DNA of 42,047 nt from Thiospirillum jenense. GTDB lineage: Bacteria > Pseudomonadota > Gammaproteobacteria > Chromatiales > Chromatiaceae. The position numbers and the translations under genes were made by a program. The stretch lies in NCBI RefSeq assembly GCF_014145225.1, contig NZ_JABVCQ010000030.1, positions 1-42,047 on the forward strand, read 5' to 3'. This document shows, piece after piece, positions 1 through 7,888 of this stretch (position 1 is the stretch's first letter; the number at the start of each line of letters is the position of its first letter). A model generated the notes under the pieces. That model was not told where the DNA came from. It saw only the letters and a list, made by a program, of their open reading frames with translations, and ran no database searches.

Positions 1-1
1 G

Positions 2-1822
2 CGGCAGAATGAACGGCGTATTAGTGTGATTATTGGTAATCCGCCATATAATGCGAATCAAATGAATGAGAACGATAATAATAAAAACCGCGAGTATAAA
101 GATGTTGATACCCGGATTCGTGCGACTTACATTGCCGCCAGTACCGCGCAAAAAACTAAGTTATATGACATGTATGCGCGCTTTTTTCGCTGGGCGAGTG
201 ATCGGTTAAAAGTTGATGGCATCATTGCATTTGTTAGTAACAACTCATTTATTGATAGCCGAACATTTGATGGTTTTCGGAAACTCATTGCGCAAGAATT
301 TAGTGAAATTAGAATTATTAATTTAAAAGGTAATGCGCGTACCAGTGGCAAACGTCGTCGTCAAGAAGGCGGTAATATCTTTCGTGACCAAATCCGCGTT
401 GGTATTGCAATTTGGTTTTGTGTCAAACGGCAAGAAAACGATATTAAAAATGCGCAAATCTTATACACAGAAGTTAAAGATTATGCGACAGCAGATGAAA
501 AATTGGCATGGATTGACTGTCTGCCATTGGATAAACAGCAATTTGAGTACATTCGACCAGATGAAAAAAATAATTGGTTAAATCAACCCACCGAAGACTG
601 GGATCATTTATTACCAGTGGCAAATAAAGAAACAAAAGCGGCAAAAACAGCGGCGAGTGAACGGGCAATTTTTAAGTTGTATTCGTTAGGAGTAGTAACG
701 GCGCGTGACGAATGGATGTACGATGTCAATCAACAATCTTTAGAAAACAAAGTCCGTTTTTTAATTGATGTTTATAACGCTGACCGGTTTGTATTAGCTG
801 CGCAGTCAGCAAAACAGGACACATCGCATTTGCTTAATTATCAAATTAAATGGACTAGGGCAGTCAAAGCGGCGCTGGGCAAAAACATCTCTATTGATTA
901 TAATCCGGCAAAAATCACTGTGGCCAATTATCGTCCATTTATGCGCTGTTTTTTGTATCGTGATAAATTGCTAAACGAAATGGGCAATCAAACGCCGCGG
1001 CTTTTCGGCTATCCATGTCAGTTTATTAACGCGTCCATTACAGTGATGGGCGACTCGACTGGCAAACCTTATTTCACATTAGCAATTGACCGCATCCCCG
1101 ATTTGAATTTCGTTAGCCCAGCATCTGGTGGCAGCCAAACATTTCCATTGCATGTTTTTAATGAATCTGGTGATTGCTCCGACAACATCACCGATTGGGC
1201 GCTAGAACAATTCACTGCGCATTATCAAACTGAATTAACCAGCCCCGCCCGCGCCCTTGATAAACCCGCCATTTTTCATTATTGCTACGCCGTTTTACAC
1301 GATCCGATTTACCGTGACAAATACGCGCTTAATTTGAAACGTGACTTCCCGCGCATTCCATTCTATTCGGAGTTTTGGCGCTGGGTTGATTGGGGTGCGG
1401 CATTACTTGATTTGCATCTCAATTATGAACAGACCACACCATTTCCATTCACCCGCATTGACACACCCGACGACCGCGCCCGCGCTGCCGGCGTCAATCC
1501 CAAAGTCTTATTACGCGCTGATGTGAATAATGGCAGCATTCGGATTGATAGCGAAACCACGCTGTTTGATATTCCCGCCACTGCCTGGACATATCAACTC
1601 GGCAACCGCTGCGCGATTGAATGGATACTCGACCAATACAAAGAAAAGACGCCGAAAGACCCGACGATCCGCGCTCGGTTTAATACCTACCGCTTTGCCG
1701 ATTACAAAGAATCTGTGATTAATTTAATTGCGCGGGTGACGACCGTCAGTATTGAAACGATGCAGATCGTCAATGCAATGTACAAATTAAACCGCACCTC
1801 GACTGAATCATATACTCTTTAA
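2..1822 (+). CDS. Type ISP restriction-modification enzyme, C-terminal part (5' end outside window)
   Basis: The reading frame is open from base 2, so the gene is cut by the window edge; the GTG at 26 lies inside the methyltransferase core and is not a real start. The first residues contain NPPY, the catalytic motif IV of N6-adenine DNA methyltransferases, inside a context (VIIGNPPYNANQMNEND) typical of type ISP single-chain restriction-modification enzymes, which join a nuclease, a helicase, a methyltransferase and a target-recognition region in about 1500 residues. The remaining 550 or so residues would be the rest of the methyltransferase and the specificity region; the end (WILDQY followed by a segment ending ETMQIVNAMYKLN) matches the usual C-terminus of the family. 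It would methylate adenine in an asymmetric site and cleave unmethylated DNA. Family assignment is firm; activity cannot be judged without the upstream half. Confidence 0.85.
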   Translation, partial: RQNERRISVIIGNPPYNANQMNENDNNKNREYKDVDTRIRATYIAASTAQKTKLYDMYARFFRWASDRLKVDGIIAFVSNNSFIDSRTFDGFRKLIAQEFSEIRIINLKGNARTSGKRRRQEGGNIFRDQIRVGIAIWFCVKRQENDIKNAQILYTEVKDYATADEKLAWIDCLPLDKQQFEYIRPDEKNNWLNQPTEDWDHLLPVANKETKAAKTAASERAIFKLYSLGVVTARDEWMYDVNQQSLENKVRFLIDVYNADRFVLAAQSAKQDTSHLLNYQIKWTRAVKAALGKNISIDYNPAKITVANYRPFMRCFLYRDKLLNEMGNQTPRLFGYPCQFINASITVMGDSTGKPYFTLAIDRIPDLNFVSPASGGSQTFPLHVFNESGDCSDNITDWALEQFTAHYQTELTSPARALDKPAIFHYCYAVLHDPIYRDKYALNLKRDFPRIPFYSEFWRWVDWGAALLDLHLNYEQTTPFPFTRIDTPDDRARAAGVNPKVLLRADVNNGSIRIDSETTLFDIPATAWTYQLGNRCAIEWILDQYKEKTPKDPTIRARFNTYRFADYKESVINLIARVTTVSIETMQIVNAMYKLNRTSTESYTL

Positions 1823-2136
1823 TTAATCATTCATAGGCTATTGAAACATTCAATTAGATTAATTAGAAAAAATTGCCATCACGTCAAGCATGGGACTAAC
1901 ACAATTTCTCAATCTGAATGGTAACAACGTTTTTAAATTGTTGAATCGTGTCACCAGAACATCTCCGGTAACGTCATTTTAACTGAAATCTATATGTGTA
2001 AACGAATTATAAAAAACACATCTTATTATCTTTCGTACCGCGAGAAATTTCATTAATTGCTACTGCCGGGCAATAAAAAACCGGGCAGTTTCCTACCCGG
2101 TTTTATTGACGTTAAACGCCGATTAAGGCAATTAGA
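1823..2136. other. Intergenic region between convergent genes
   Basis: This AT-rich stretch of about 310 bases separates the restriction-modification gene from hsp20, which converges on it. Apart from the terminator hairpin near its right end I see only weak short inverted repeats (for example ATGTGT with ACACAT near 2000). I find no convincing ORF or RNA gene in it. Confidence 0.6.
2072..2107 (-). terminator. Bidirectional rho-independent terminator, serving hsp20
   Basis: AACCGGG at 2079-2085 pairs with CCCGGTT at 2096-2102 around a 10-base loop. An A run on the left and a T run on the right make the hairpin terminator-like in both directions. It lies about 35 bases beyond the hsp20 stop codon, with six Ts following the stem on the minus strand. 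It can also stop transcripts coming from the convergent gene on the left. Confidence 0.8.
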
Positions 2137-2613
2137 TTAGGCCGCCGCACGTTGCTGATTAGCATCATTTAATGAGCCAACGACACGTTCTTCATTTGCT
2201 GTGCGAATAGCAATCTTGCGCGGCTTCATTGCCTCTGGCATTTCGCGTATTAGGTCAATGTGCAACAGTCCATCTTGCAAACGTGCATCAATCACCCGCA
2301 CATAATCCGCCAATTGAAACTTACGTTCAAAGCTGCGGTTGGCAATGCCGCGATACAAGAAACGACGTTCACCATTCTCTTCAGCACGCTCACCACCGAC
2401 AGTCAAAATGTTCTCTTTTAATTCAATAGTTAAATCATCATTCGAGAACCCCGCCACCGCCATTGTAATGCAATAGCGATTATCATCTTGCAGTTCAACA
2501 TTATAAGGCGGATAGCCACCCGCTTCAGTACGGTACGCATTTTCTAATGAAGCAGCGAGCCGATCAAAGCCAATCATTGAACGAAACAGCGGTGAAAAGT
2601 CTAGCGTTGTCAT
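2137..2613 (-). CDS. ibpA: Small heat-shock protein, Hsp20/IbpA family
   Basis: This is an ATP-independent holdase that binds unfolding proteins in the cytoplasm and hands them to DnaK/ClpB. The opening (DFSPLFRSMIGFDRL) and the GGYPPYNVEL segment match IbpA/IbpB almost word for word. The alpha-crystallin domain follows, with AVAGF and the block FLYRGIANRSFERKFQL. Near the C-terminus GLLHIDL and MPEAMKPRKIAI contain the usual beta strands and the I-x-I type tail motif. I chose the ATG at 2613 because GGAGG lies 8 bases upstream; an in-frame TTG further up would overlap that ribosome binding site. The gene stands alone, divergent from gspD. A perfect CIRCE operator overlaps its promoter, so HrcA control is likely. 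Confidence 0.93.
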   Translation of the reverse strand: MTTLDFSPLFRSMIGFDRLAASLENAYRTEAGGYPPYNVELQDDNRYCITMAVAGFSNDDLTIELKENILTVGGERAEENGERRFLYRGIANRSFERKFQLADYVRVIDARLQDGLLHIDLIREMPEAMKPRKIAIRTANEERVVGSLNDANQQRAAA

Positions 2614-2704
2614 ACACTTATCCTCCAAATGAGCGATATAAAAACGGTGTTCTTGAATGAACCACCTAATTAACAGCCCTCAACAGGGAGCGACTGTAAG
2701 TATA

Positions 2705-2733
2705 ACTGTAGCGGCTTGTTAGCACTCTGTCAA
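2705..2733 (-). promoter_or_regulatory. Sigma70-type promoter of hsp20
   Basis: On the minus strand TTGACA (2733-2728) is followed after exactly 17 bases by TACAGT (2710-2705), which matches the -10 consensus at four of six positions. The -35 box lies within the spacer of the CIRCE element, so bound HrcA would block polymerase. The 5' leader to the ATG would be about 85-90 bases. Confidence 0.65.
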
Positions 2734-2745
2734 GGCGAGTGCTAA
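2719..2745 (-). promoter_or_regulatory. CIRCE operator (HrcA binding site)
   Basis: TTAGCACTC at 2719-2727 and GAGTGCTAA at 2737-2745 form a perfect 9-base inverted repeat with a 9-base spacer. This is exactly the CIRCE consensus bound by the heat-labile repressor HrcA. It lies 106 bases upstream of the hsp20 start and covers the -35 region of the predicted promoter. It is also about 108 bases upstream of the divergent gspD start, but no matching promoter is evident on that side. Confidence 0.95.
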
Positions 2746-2852
2746 AAAATTTTCGCGCACCGCCCCGCTTGTGACAACCCAACACAAACGGCCAGATTCC
2801 GTTAAACTCACACCCATTGATTCGCACTCCCACCCCCACCTCGTTTAATCCA

Positions 2853-5039
2853 ATGTTGTCACTACCCAGCCAATTCAATTTTATTCAATTAACCACCGCC
2901 CGCCGGCGTATTCAATCTTATTGGTTAATTGCCAGCGCCACTGCTATTATTAGTGGTTGCAGCAGCTTGGTATTTGATCCCAGCGCAGGGATTAGTAGTA
3001 ATCAAGGTCATATTGCTGATACCGATTTGCATATTCAATCCCAAACTGCTACCGCTGAACATTTGCCACCGGCCGGTGGTATCGCAATTGGTAATGATCC
3101 ATTGCCAAAAGCCCAGACACGCATTGAACGCGGCACTGGACGATTTGTTGGTCAAGTAAAACGCCCAAAAGTGGATACCACGCCGGGCGACGTGACACTC
3201 AATTTTGATGGCACAGATATACGCGAAGTTGTTAAAGTAATTTTAGGCGAATTATTAGGCGCTAATTATGTGATTGATCCAGCCGTGCAGGGATCAGTAT
3301 CATTACAAACTGGCCGCGCATTACGGCGTGATTTATTATTACCAACATTAGAAACGCTATTGCGCATGAATAATGCTGCCTTAATAGACAAGGGTGATCG
3401 TTATGAAGTCGTGCCAATTGGCAATGCAGTACGCGGGCGCTCGGCACCTCAATTAGGTGAAAATATTCGCGCCCTACCAAGTGGTTATACATTGCAAATC
3501 ATTCCATTGCGCTACATTGGTGCCCAGGAAATGGCTAATATCCTTGAACCATTAGCCCCCGAGGGTAGCATTGTGCGCGTGGATACTCTGCGCAATTTAT
3601 TAGTGATTGCGGCCGCCGGAGCAGAAATGACGCAATTGATAGATACAATTGAAGTCTTTGATGTGGATTGGATGGCTGGATTATCTGTCGGCTTCTTCAC
3701 ATTAGAATATGCCAAAGCTAAAGATGTTGTCGCGCAATTAGAAGCTCTCTTAACTGATGAAAAAAGTAACCCACTAACGGGCATGTTTCGTTTCATTCCA
3801 GTAGATAGCGCCAATGCTTTATTAGTCATTTCACCACAGCCCAGTTATTTAGAAAAAATGCAGCATTGGATCGAACGTTTGGATTTAGCCGAAGCCAGCG
3901 GCACCAGTGCGCAACAATTATATGTTTATCGGGTTAAACACGGTGATGCTGAAAACCTGGCTGATGTATTAAGTCAATTATTCGCCAGTGATGGTGGCAG
4001 CACGGCCAGCAAGCGTACTGTTGGGAGTGTTGCGCCCGGTAAACGTGAAGCCTCAACGGCACAAACGAATACAAATGCGAATGGAAAAACGAATACTTCA
4101 TCATCAACGTCGCGTCGTGCTGCAACGTCAAATACTTTAGAATTATCGTCACAGGTGAGCGTAGTTGCCGATGCAGTCAATAATTCGTTGTTAATTAAAT
4201 CGAGCCCGCGTGATTATAAAAAAATCCTCGATGCGTTAAAACAACTCGACATCATGCCATTACAAGTATTAGTTGAAGCAACCATTGTTGAGATTGCGTT
4301 GACTGGTTCATTGGAATACGGTGTGCAATGGAATTTATTTGCGGGTGCTAAAGATGGGTATGTTGGTAATGCAAGTTTGATGAGCAGTAAAACTGATGTA
4401 GCAGCTCCTACGCTACCCGGTTTTAATTGGTCTGTGGTATTACAACCCGATACAATTCGTGCCAATTTGAATGCGCTGGCATCTGATGGTTTAGTTAATG
4501 TATTATCATCGCCGTCGGTCATGGTCATGGATAATCAAGAAGCCAAGATTCAAGTCGGTAAAGAAGTGCCAATTGCCACCACGCAGCAACAGGGAACTTC
4601 AACTACTGAACGTATTGTTAATCAAATTGAATATCGCAGTATTGGTGTTATGTTGACTGTGAAACCGCGGGTCACGCCTGGCGGTTTAGTGCAAATGGAA
4701 ATTGAACAAGAAGTCAGCACCGTTGCTGAAGAAAGTGGTGCATTAGATTCGCCCACTTTTAGCACCCGTAATATTACCAGTAATGTTGCAGTGCGTTCTA
4801 ATCAAGCAGTGGTATTAGGTGGGTTAATTCAAGATAACCGCGAAGATAATAAATCAGGGCTGCCAGGTTTATATCGTGCGCCATTCGTTGGCGGATTATT
4901 TGGCAAAACAGCGCGTAAAGCAGAACGCACCGAATTAGTTGTGGTTTTAACTCCACGAGTTATTGCCAGTGATAGTGATGTTGCCAATGTCACGAATGAT
5001 TTTAGGCGTAAAGTGCGAACCCTAAAGAAGCAGTTTTAA
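2853..5039 (+). CDS. gspD: Type II secretion system secretin GspD (lipoprotein)
   Basis: It forms the outer-membrane ring through which the type II system exports folded proteins. From the ATG at 2853 the product has 728 residues. An Arg-rich start and a hydrophobic stretch lead to a lipobox (ISGC), so it should be lipidated, as some GspD proteins are. The N0 domain begins near LNFDGTDIREVVKVIL. N1-N3 follow, with the repeated pattern VRVDTLRNLLVIAA and VVADAVNNSLLIKS separated by a Ser/Thr/Asn-rich linker (about residues 395-430). The secretin core contains NVLSSPSVMVMDNQEA, VGKEVP and near the end AVVLGGLIQDN, SGLPGLYRAPFVGGLFG and ELVVVLTPRVI. A TTG 36 bases upstream is in frame but would precede the signal peptide by an unlikely tail. 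No other gsp genes lie nearby; inferred to work with components encoded elsewhere. Confidence 0.9.
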   Translation: MLSLPSQFNFIQLTTARRRIQSYWLIASATAIISGCSSLVFDPSAGISSNQGHIADTDLHIQSQTATAEHLPPAGGIAIGNDPLPKAQTRIERGTGRFVGQVKRPKVDTTPGDVTLNFDGTDIREVVKVILGELLGANYVIDPAVQGSVSLQTGRALRRDLLLPTLETLLRMNNAALIDKGDRYEVVPIGNAVRGRSAPQLGENIRALPSGYTLQIIPLRYIGAQEMANILEPLAPEGSIVRVDTLRNLLVIAAAGAEMTQLIDTIEVFDVDWMAGLSVGFFTLEYAKAKDVVAQLEALLTDEKSNPLTGMFRFIPVDSANALLVISPQPSYLEKMQHWIERLDLAEASGTSAQQLYVYRVKHGDAENLADVLSQLFASDGGSTASKRTVGSVAPGKREASTAQTNTNANGKTNTSSSTSRRAATSNTLELSSQVSVVADAVNNSLLIKSSPRDYKKILDALKQLDIMPLQVLVEATIVEIALTGSLEYGVQWNLFAGAKDGYVGNASLMSSKTDVAAPTLPGFNWSVVLQPDTIRANLNALASDGLVNVLSSPSVMVMDNQEAKIQVGKEVPIATTQQQGTSTTERIVNQIEYRSIGVMLTVKPRVTPGGLVQMEIEQEVSTVAEESGALDSPTFSTRNITSNVAVRSNQAVVLGGLIQDNREDNKSGLPGLYRAPFVGGLFGKTARKAERTELVVVLTPRVIASDSDVANVTNDFRRKVRTLKKQF

Positions 5040-5078
5040 TTCGGGTAATGCGGTGATTCACTCGTGGCGTTAGTGAAC

Positions 5079-6722
5079 ATGAATCAACTCTTTTATGGCG
5101 ATAATCTTGATGTGCTGCGGCATAAACTCAAAGATGAGAGCGTGGATTTATGCTACATTGATCCGCCGTTTAATTCCAAGCGGAATTATTTCCAGATTTA
5201 TAACAACATAGGCAAGGAAGACACGGCGCAAGCGCAGATGTTTATTGATACTTGGACATGGAATCAATTAGCCGATCTCGGACTGCGTGATATTACTCAA
5301 AATAACCAAAGCAGTTACACGCGCCAAACTATTGAATTGATTAATGGATTGCGAGCGGTGTTAGGCATGAGCGGGTTGCTGGCGTATTTAATTAGTATGA
5401 CGCAGCGGGTTAATGAGATTTGGCGTGTCTTAAAACCAACCGGGAGTTTTTATTTGCATTGTGATCCAACCTGTAGCCATTATCTCAAGCTCATATTGGA
5501 CAGTATCTTTTGTCCACGCGGTGGGGACTATTTGAATGAGATTGTGTGGAAAAGAACCTCAGCACACAGTGATGCAAAACGCTATGCTAAAGTCAGCGAT
5601 TCTGTTTTGTTTTATGTTAAATCTAATCAATATCAATGGAATAAAGGATATGCTGAGTATGATGAAAATTACGTCACGTCTCATTATACAAATACAGATG
5701 AATTTGGACGAAAATTTAGGTATGATAATCTAGTTAAACCAAAAGGTAGCGCCGGTTATTTTTATATTTTACTCGGTTGCTCACCACCACCGAATGGTTG
5801 GCGAATGCCGGAAAGTAGGGCGCTGCAATGGCTAAATGAAAATAGAATAGAAATACCGCCCAAAGGAAAGATTCCTGCCTATAAACGTTATTTAGATGAA
5901 ATGAAAGGTGCTGTTCTAACTAATGTTTGGAACGACATATTGCCAATTAACTCTCAAGGTAAAGATGCGTTCAGCTATCCCACCCAAAAACCTGAAACTT
6001 TATTAGAACGCATCATTCAAGCCAGCAGCAATGAAGGTGACGTAGTATTAGATGCGTATTGCGGTTGCGGCACCACCATCGCCGTTGCCCAGAGATTAAA
6101 TCGCCAATGGATTGGTATTGACATTACCTATCAAAGCATTGCAATTATCCTCGGGCGTCTTGAAGATAGCTTTGGTACTGAAGTATTAAATCAAATCACG
6201 TTGGGCGGCATTCCGCGTGATATGGAATCTGCACGCGCTTTGGCAAATAAAAAAGATGATCGCTTGCGGAAAGAGTTTGAAAAATGGGCAGTATTAACCT
6301 ATACCAATCACCATGCCATCATTGATGATAAAAAAGGCGCGGACAAAGGTATTGACGGCATGGCTTACATCGTTACTGGTAAAGGCGATAAAGCACTTGC
6401 CCGCGTGGTTATACAAGTCAAATCGGGTAAAGTGAAGCGCACTGACGTTGCGGCATTGCGCGGTGATATGGCACGCGAAAATGCAGTCATGGGGATTTTT
6501 ATTACGCTTGAAGAACCCACTAAAGCAATGCACGAGGATGCAATGGCGGCCGGCTATTATCATCACGAATTATTGCATCGGGATTATCCAGCCATTCAAT
6601 TGGTGACAGTGCGCGAGATGATTGATGAGCATCGCCGCAGTGATTTACCGCTGCATCAAAAAGTATTTAAAAAAGCTGCTTTTGTATCCACGTCAATACA
6701 GCACATGCTGCCTGTTGAATAA
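5079..6722 (+). CDS. Beta-class DNA methyltransferase fused to a nuclease-like domain
   Basis: The N-terminus ([12 protein letters not shown], then YIDPPF) is typical of type III Mod-like and type II beta-class amino-methyltransferases. Catalytic motif IV (DPPF, about residue 28) precedes the SAM-binding motif I ([11 protein letters not shown], about residue 330), which defines the beta order. After the methyltransferase come about 150 residues with GADKGIDG and, about 25 residues further, VIQVKSGKV. This D...QxK pattern is the core of a PD-(D/E)xK nuclease of the Mrr/restriction-endonuclease-like type. The protein could therefore be a one-chain modification-restriction enzyme, or the extra domain may be regulatory. 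Starts at GTG 5064 and ATG 5079 are both possible; homologues usually begin right at MNxLYYGDNLD, so I prefer 5079. It follows gspD by 39 bases, without an obvious functional link. Confidence 0.85.
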   Translation: MNQLFYGDNLDVLRHKLKDESVDLCYIDPPFNSKRNYFQIYNNIGKEDTAQAQMFIDTWTWNQLADLGLRDITQNNQSSYTRQTIELINGLRAVLGMSGLLAYLISMTQRVNEIWRVLKPTGSFYLHCDPTCSHYLKLILDSIFCPRGGDYLNEIVWKRTSAHSDAKRYAKVSDSVLFYVKSNQYQWNKGYAEYDENYVTSHYTNTDEFGRKFRYDNLVKPKGSAGYFYILLGCSPPPNGWRMPESRALQWLNENRIEIPPKGKIPAYKRYLDEMKGAVLTNVWNDILPINSQGKDAFSYPTQKPETLLERIIQASSNEGDVVLDAYCGCGTTIAVAQRLNRQWIGIDITYQSIAIILGRLEDSFGTEVLNQITLGGIPRDMESARALANKKDDRLRKEFEKWAVLTYTNHHAIIDDKKGADKGIDGMAYIVTGKGDKALARVVIQVKSGKVKRTDVAALRGDMARENAVMGIFITLEEPTKAMHEDAMAAGYYHHELLHRDYPAIQLVTVREMIDEHRRSDLPLHQKVFKKAAFVSTSIQHMLPVE

Positions 6723-6771
6723 TTATTTTCCTGCCCTATTTTTTATTATCTTGCATTAAAAATACCCTATC

Positions 6772-7707
6772 ATGTTGGATTACACTGCAATTGCCCGCGA
6801 TGTTTTTACAATTGAAGCTGCCGCTGTTGCAGGATTAACCGACCGACTCGATTATCAATTCACCGCCGCCATTGAAGCCATTTTAACCAGTCATGGCCGC
6901 GTGATTGTCTGTGGGATTGGAAAATCCGGCATCATTGGTAAGAAAATCGCCGCAACCCTTGCCAGCACTGGCACGCCCGCCTTTTTTATGCACCCCGCCG
7001 AAGCCTATCACGGCGATTTAGGCATGGTCGAATCGCATGACATTTTGATTGCCATTTCTTATTCTGGCGAGGCGGAAGAATTATTACGCTTATTACCCTT
7101 TTTACGCGACAACGGCAATAGCACTATTGCATTAACTGGCAATCATCGCTCGACCTTAGCGCAACAAGTCACCTATTCATTATCAGTGTGCGTGGAACAA
7201 GAAGCTTGCCCCTTACAATTAGCACCGACCGCATCCACCACTGCGACATTGGCAATGGGCGATGCAATTGCAGTCGCATTGATGCGAGCGCGTAATTTTC
7301 AACCGCATCATTTCGCCCGCTTACATCCGGGCGGAGCGCTTGGGCGACGTTTATTAGCATTAGTGCGTGATGAAATGCGTCAACATGAATTGCCATTTGT
7401 ATTACCAACCACCTGTGCCGAAGCGGTGGTTAATTGCATTACTCATGCGCGGCTGGGATTGGCAATTGTCACAATTGATCGAATAAACCCGCTGGGCATC
7501 ATTACCGATGGCGACCTGCGCCGGGCAGTGCAATGCAATCGTGAGCAATTCTTTAGTCTCACCGCCGGCAATATGATGACGCCCAATCCTATTGTGATTG
7601 GTGCAGATAGTCGTATGAATGTCGCAATTGAACTCATGGCGGCACGGCGCATCACAGCGTTAATTGTAGTGGACGACAGCGGGATTGTGGGCGTGGTGCA
7701 AAAGTGA
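6772..7707 (+). CDS. kdsD: Arabinose 5-phosphate isomerase
   Basis: It interconverts ribulose 5-phosphate and arabinose 5-phosphate, the first committed step to Kdo of the LPS inner core. The N-terminal SIS domain has GIGKSGIIGKKIAATLASTG and ISYSGEAEELL. APTASTTATLAMGDAIAVAL and HPGGALGRRLL are diagnostic of the KpsF/KdsD/GutQ family. Two CBS domains follow (about residues 205-311). At 311 residues it is some 15 shorter than E. coli KdsD: after GIVGVV the usual closing helix is absent and the frame ends with QK. The SIS core and both CBS repeats are otherwise intact, so function is likely retained. No Shine-Dalgarno sequence is visible. The rest of the Kdo pathway is not in the window; a glycosyltransferase gene follows. 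Confidence 0.9.
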   Translation: MLDYTAIARDVFTIEAAAVAGLTDRLDYQFTAAIEAILTSHGRVIVCGIGKSGIIGKKIAATLASTGTPAFFMHPAEAYHGDLGMVESHDILIAISYSGEAEELLRLLPFLRDNGNSTIALTGNHRSTLAQQVTYSLSVCVEQEACPLQLAPTASTTATLAMGDAIAVALMRARNFQPHHFARLHPGGALGRRLLALVRDEMRQHELPFVLPTTCAEAVVNCITHARLGLAIVTIDRINPLGIITDGDLRRAVQCNREQFFSLTAGNMMTPNPIVIGADSRMNVAIELMAARRITALIVVDDSGIVGVVQK

Positions 7708-7739
7708 TTAACCCGCTGCTTGCAGCAATTAAAAACTCA

Positions 7740-7781
7740 CACGCTAGGTAGAATTAAAACAGCTTTTAATGCACCAGCGTG
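7740..7781. repeat. Nested inverted repeat downstream of kdsD
   Basis: CACGCT (7740-7745) pairs with AGCGTG (7776-7781). Inside, ATTAAAA (7753-7759) pairs with TTTTAAT (7764-7770) around a CAGC loop. It is not followed by a T run, so it is at best a weak terminator or an mRNA-end structure of kdsD. Confidence 0.4.
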
Positions 7782-7888
7782 GTAAAAACGCTGTTTAACC
7801 GCATTCATAATCAACGGCGCCATTTTGAATGCCCAATTCAACCCGGGTTAATCCTGCAATCAATTCAATCGCGGTTACATTCCAAATC

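Noticed and set aside
2853-5039. A complete type II secretion operon
   Set aside because: Only the secretin is present; the flanking genes are unrelated, so the rest of the system must lie elsewhere.
1-6722. A defence island built around two restriction-modification genes
   Set aside because: The genes between them are hsp20 and gspD, ordinary housekeeping functions with their own control, and no other defence, integrase or toxin-antitoxin genes are visible.
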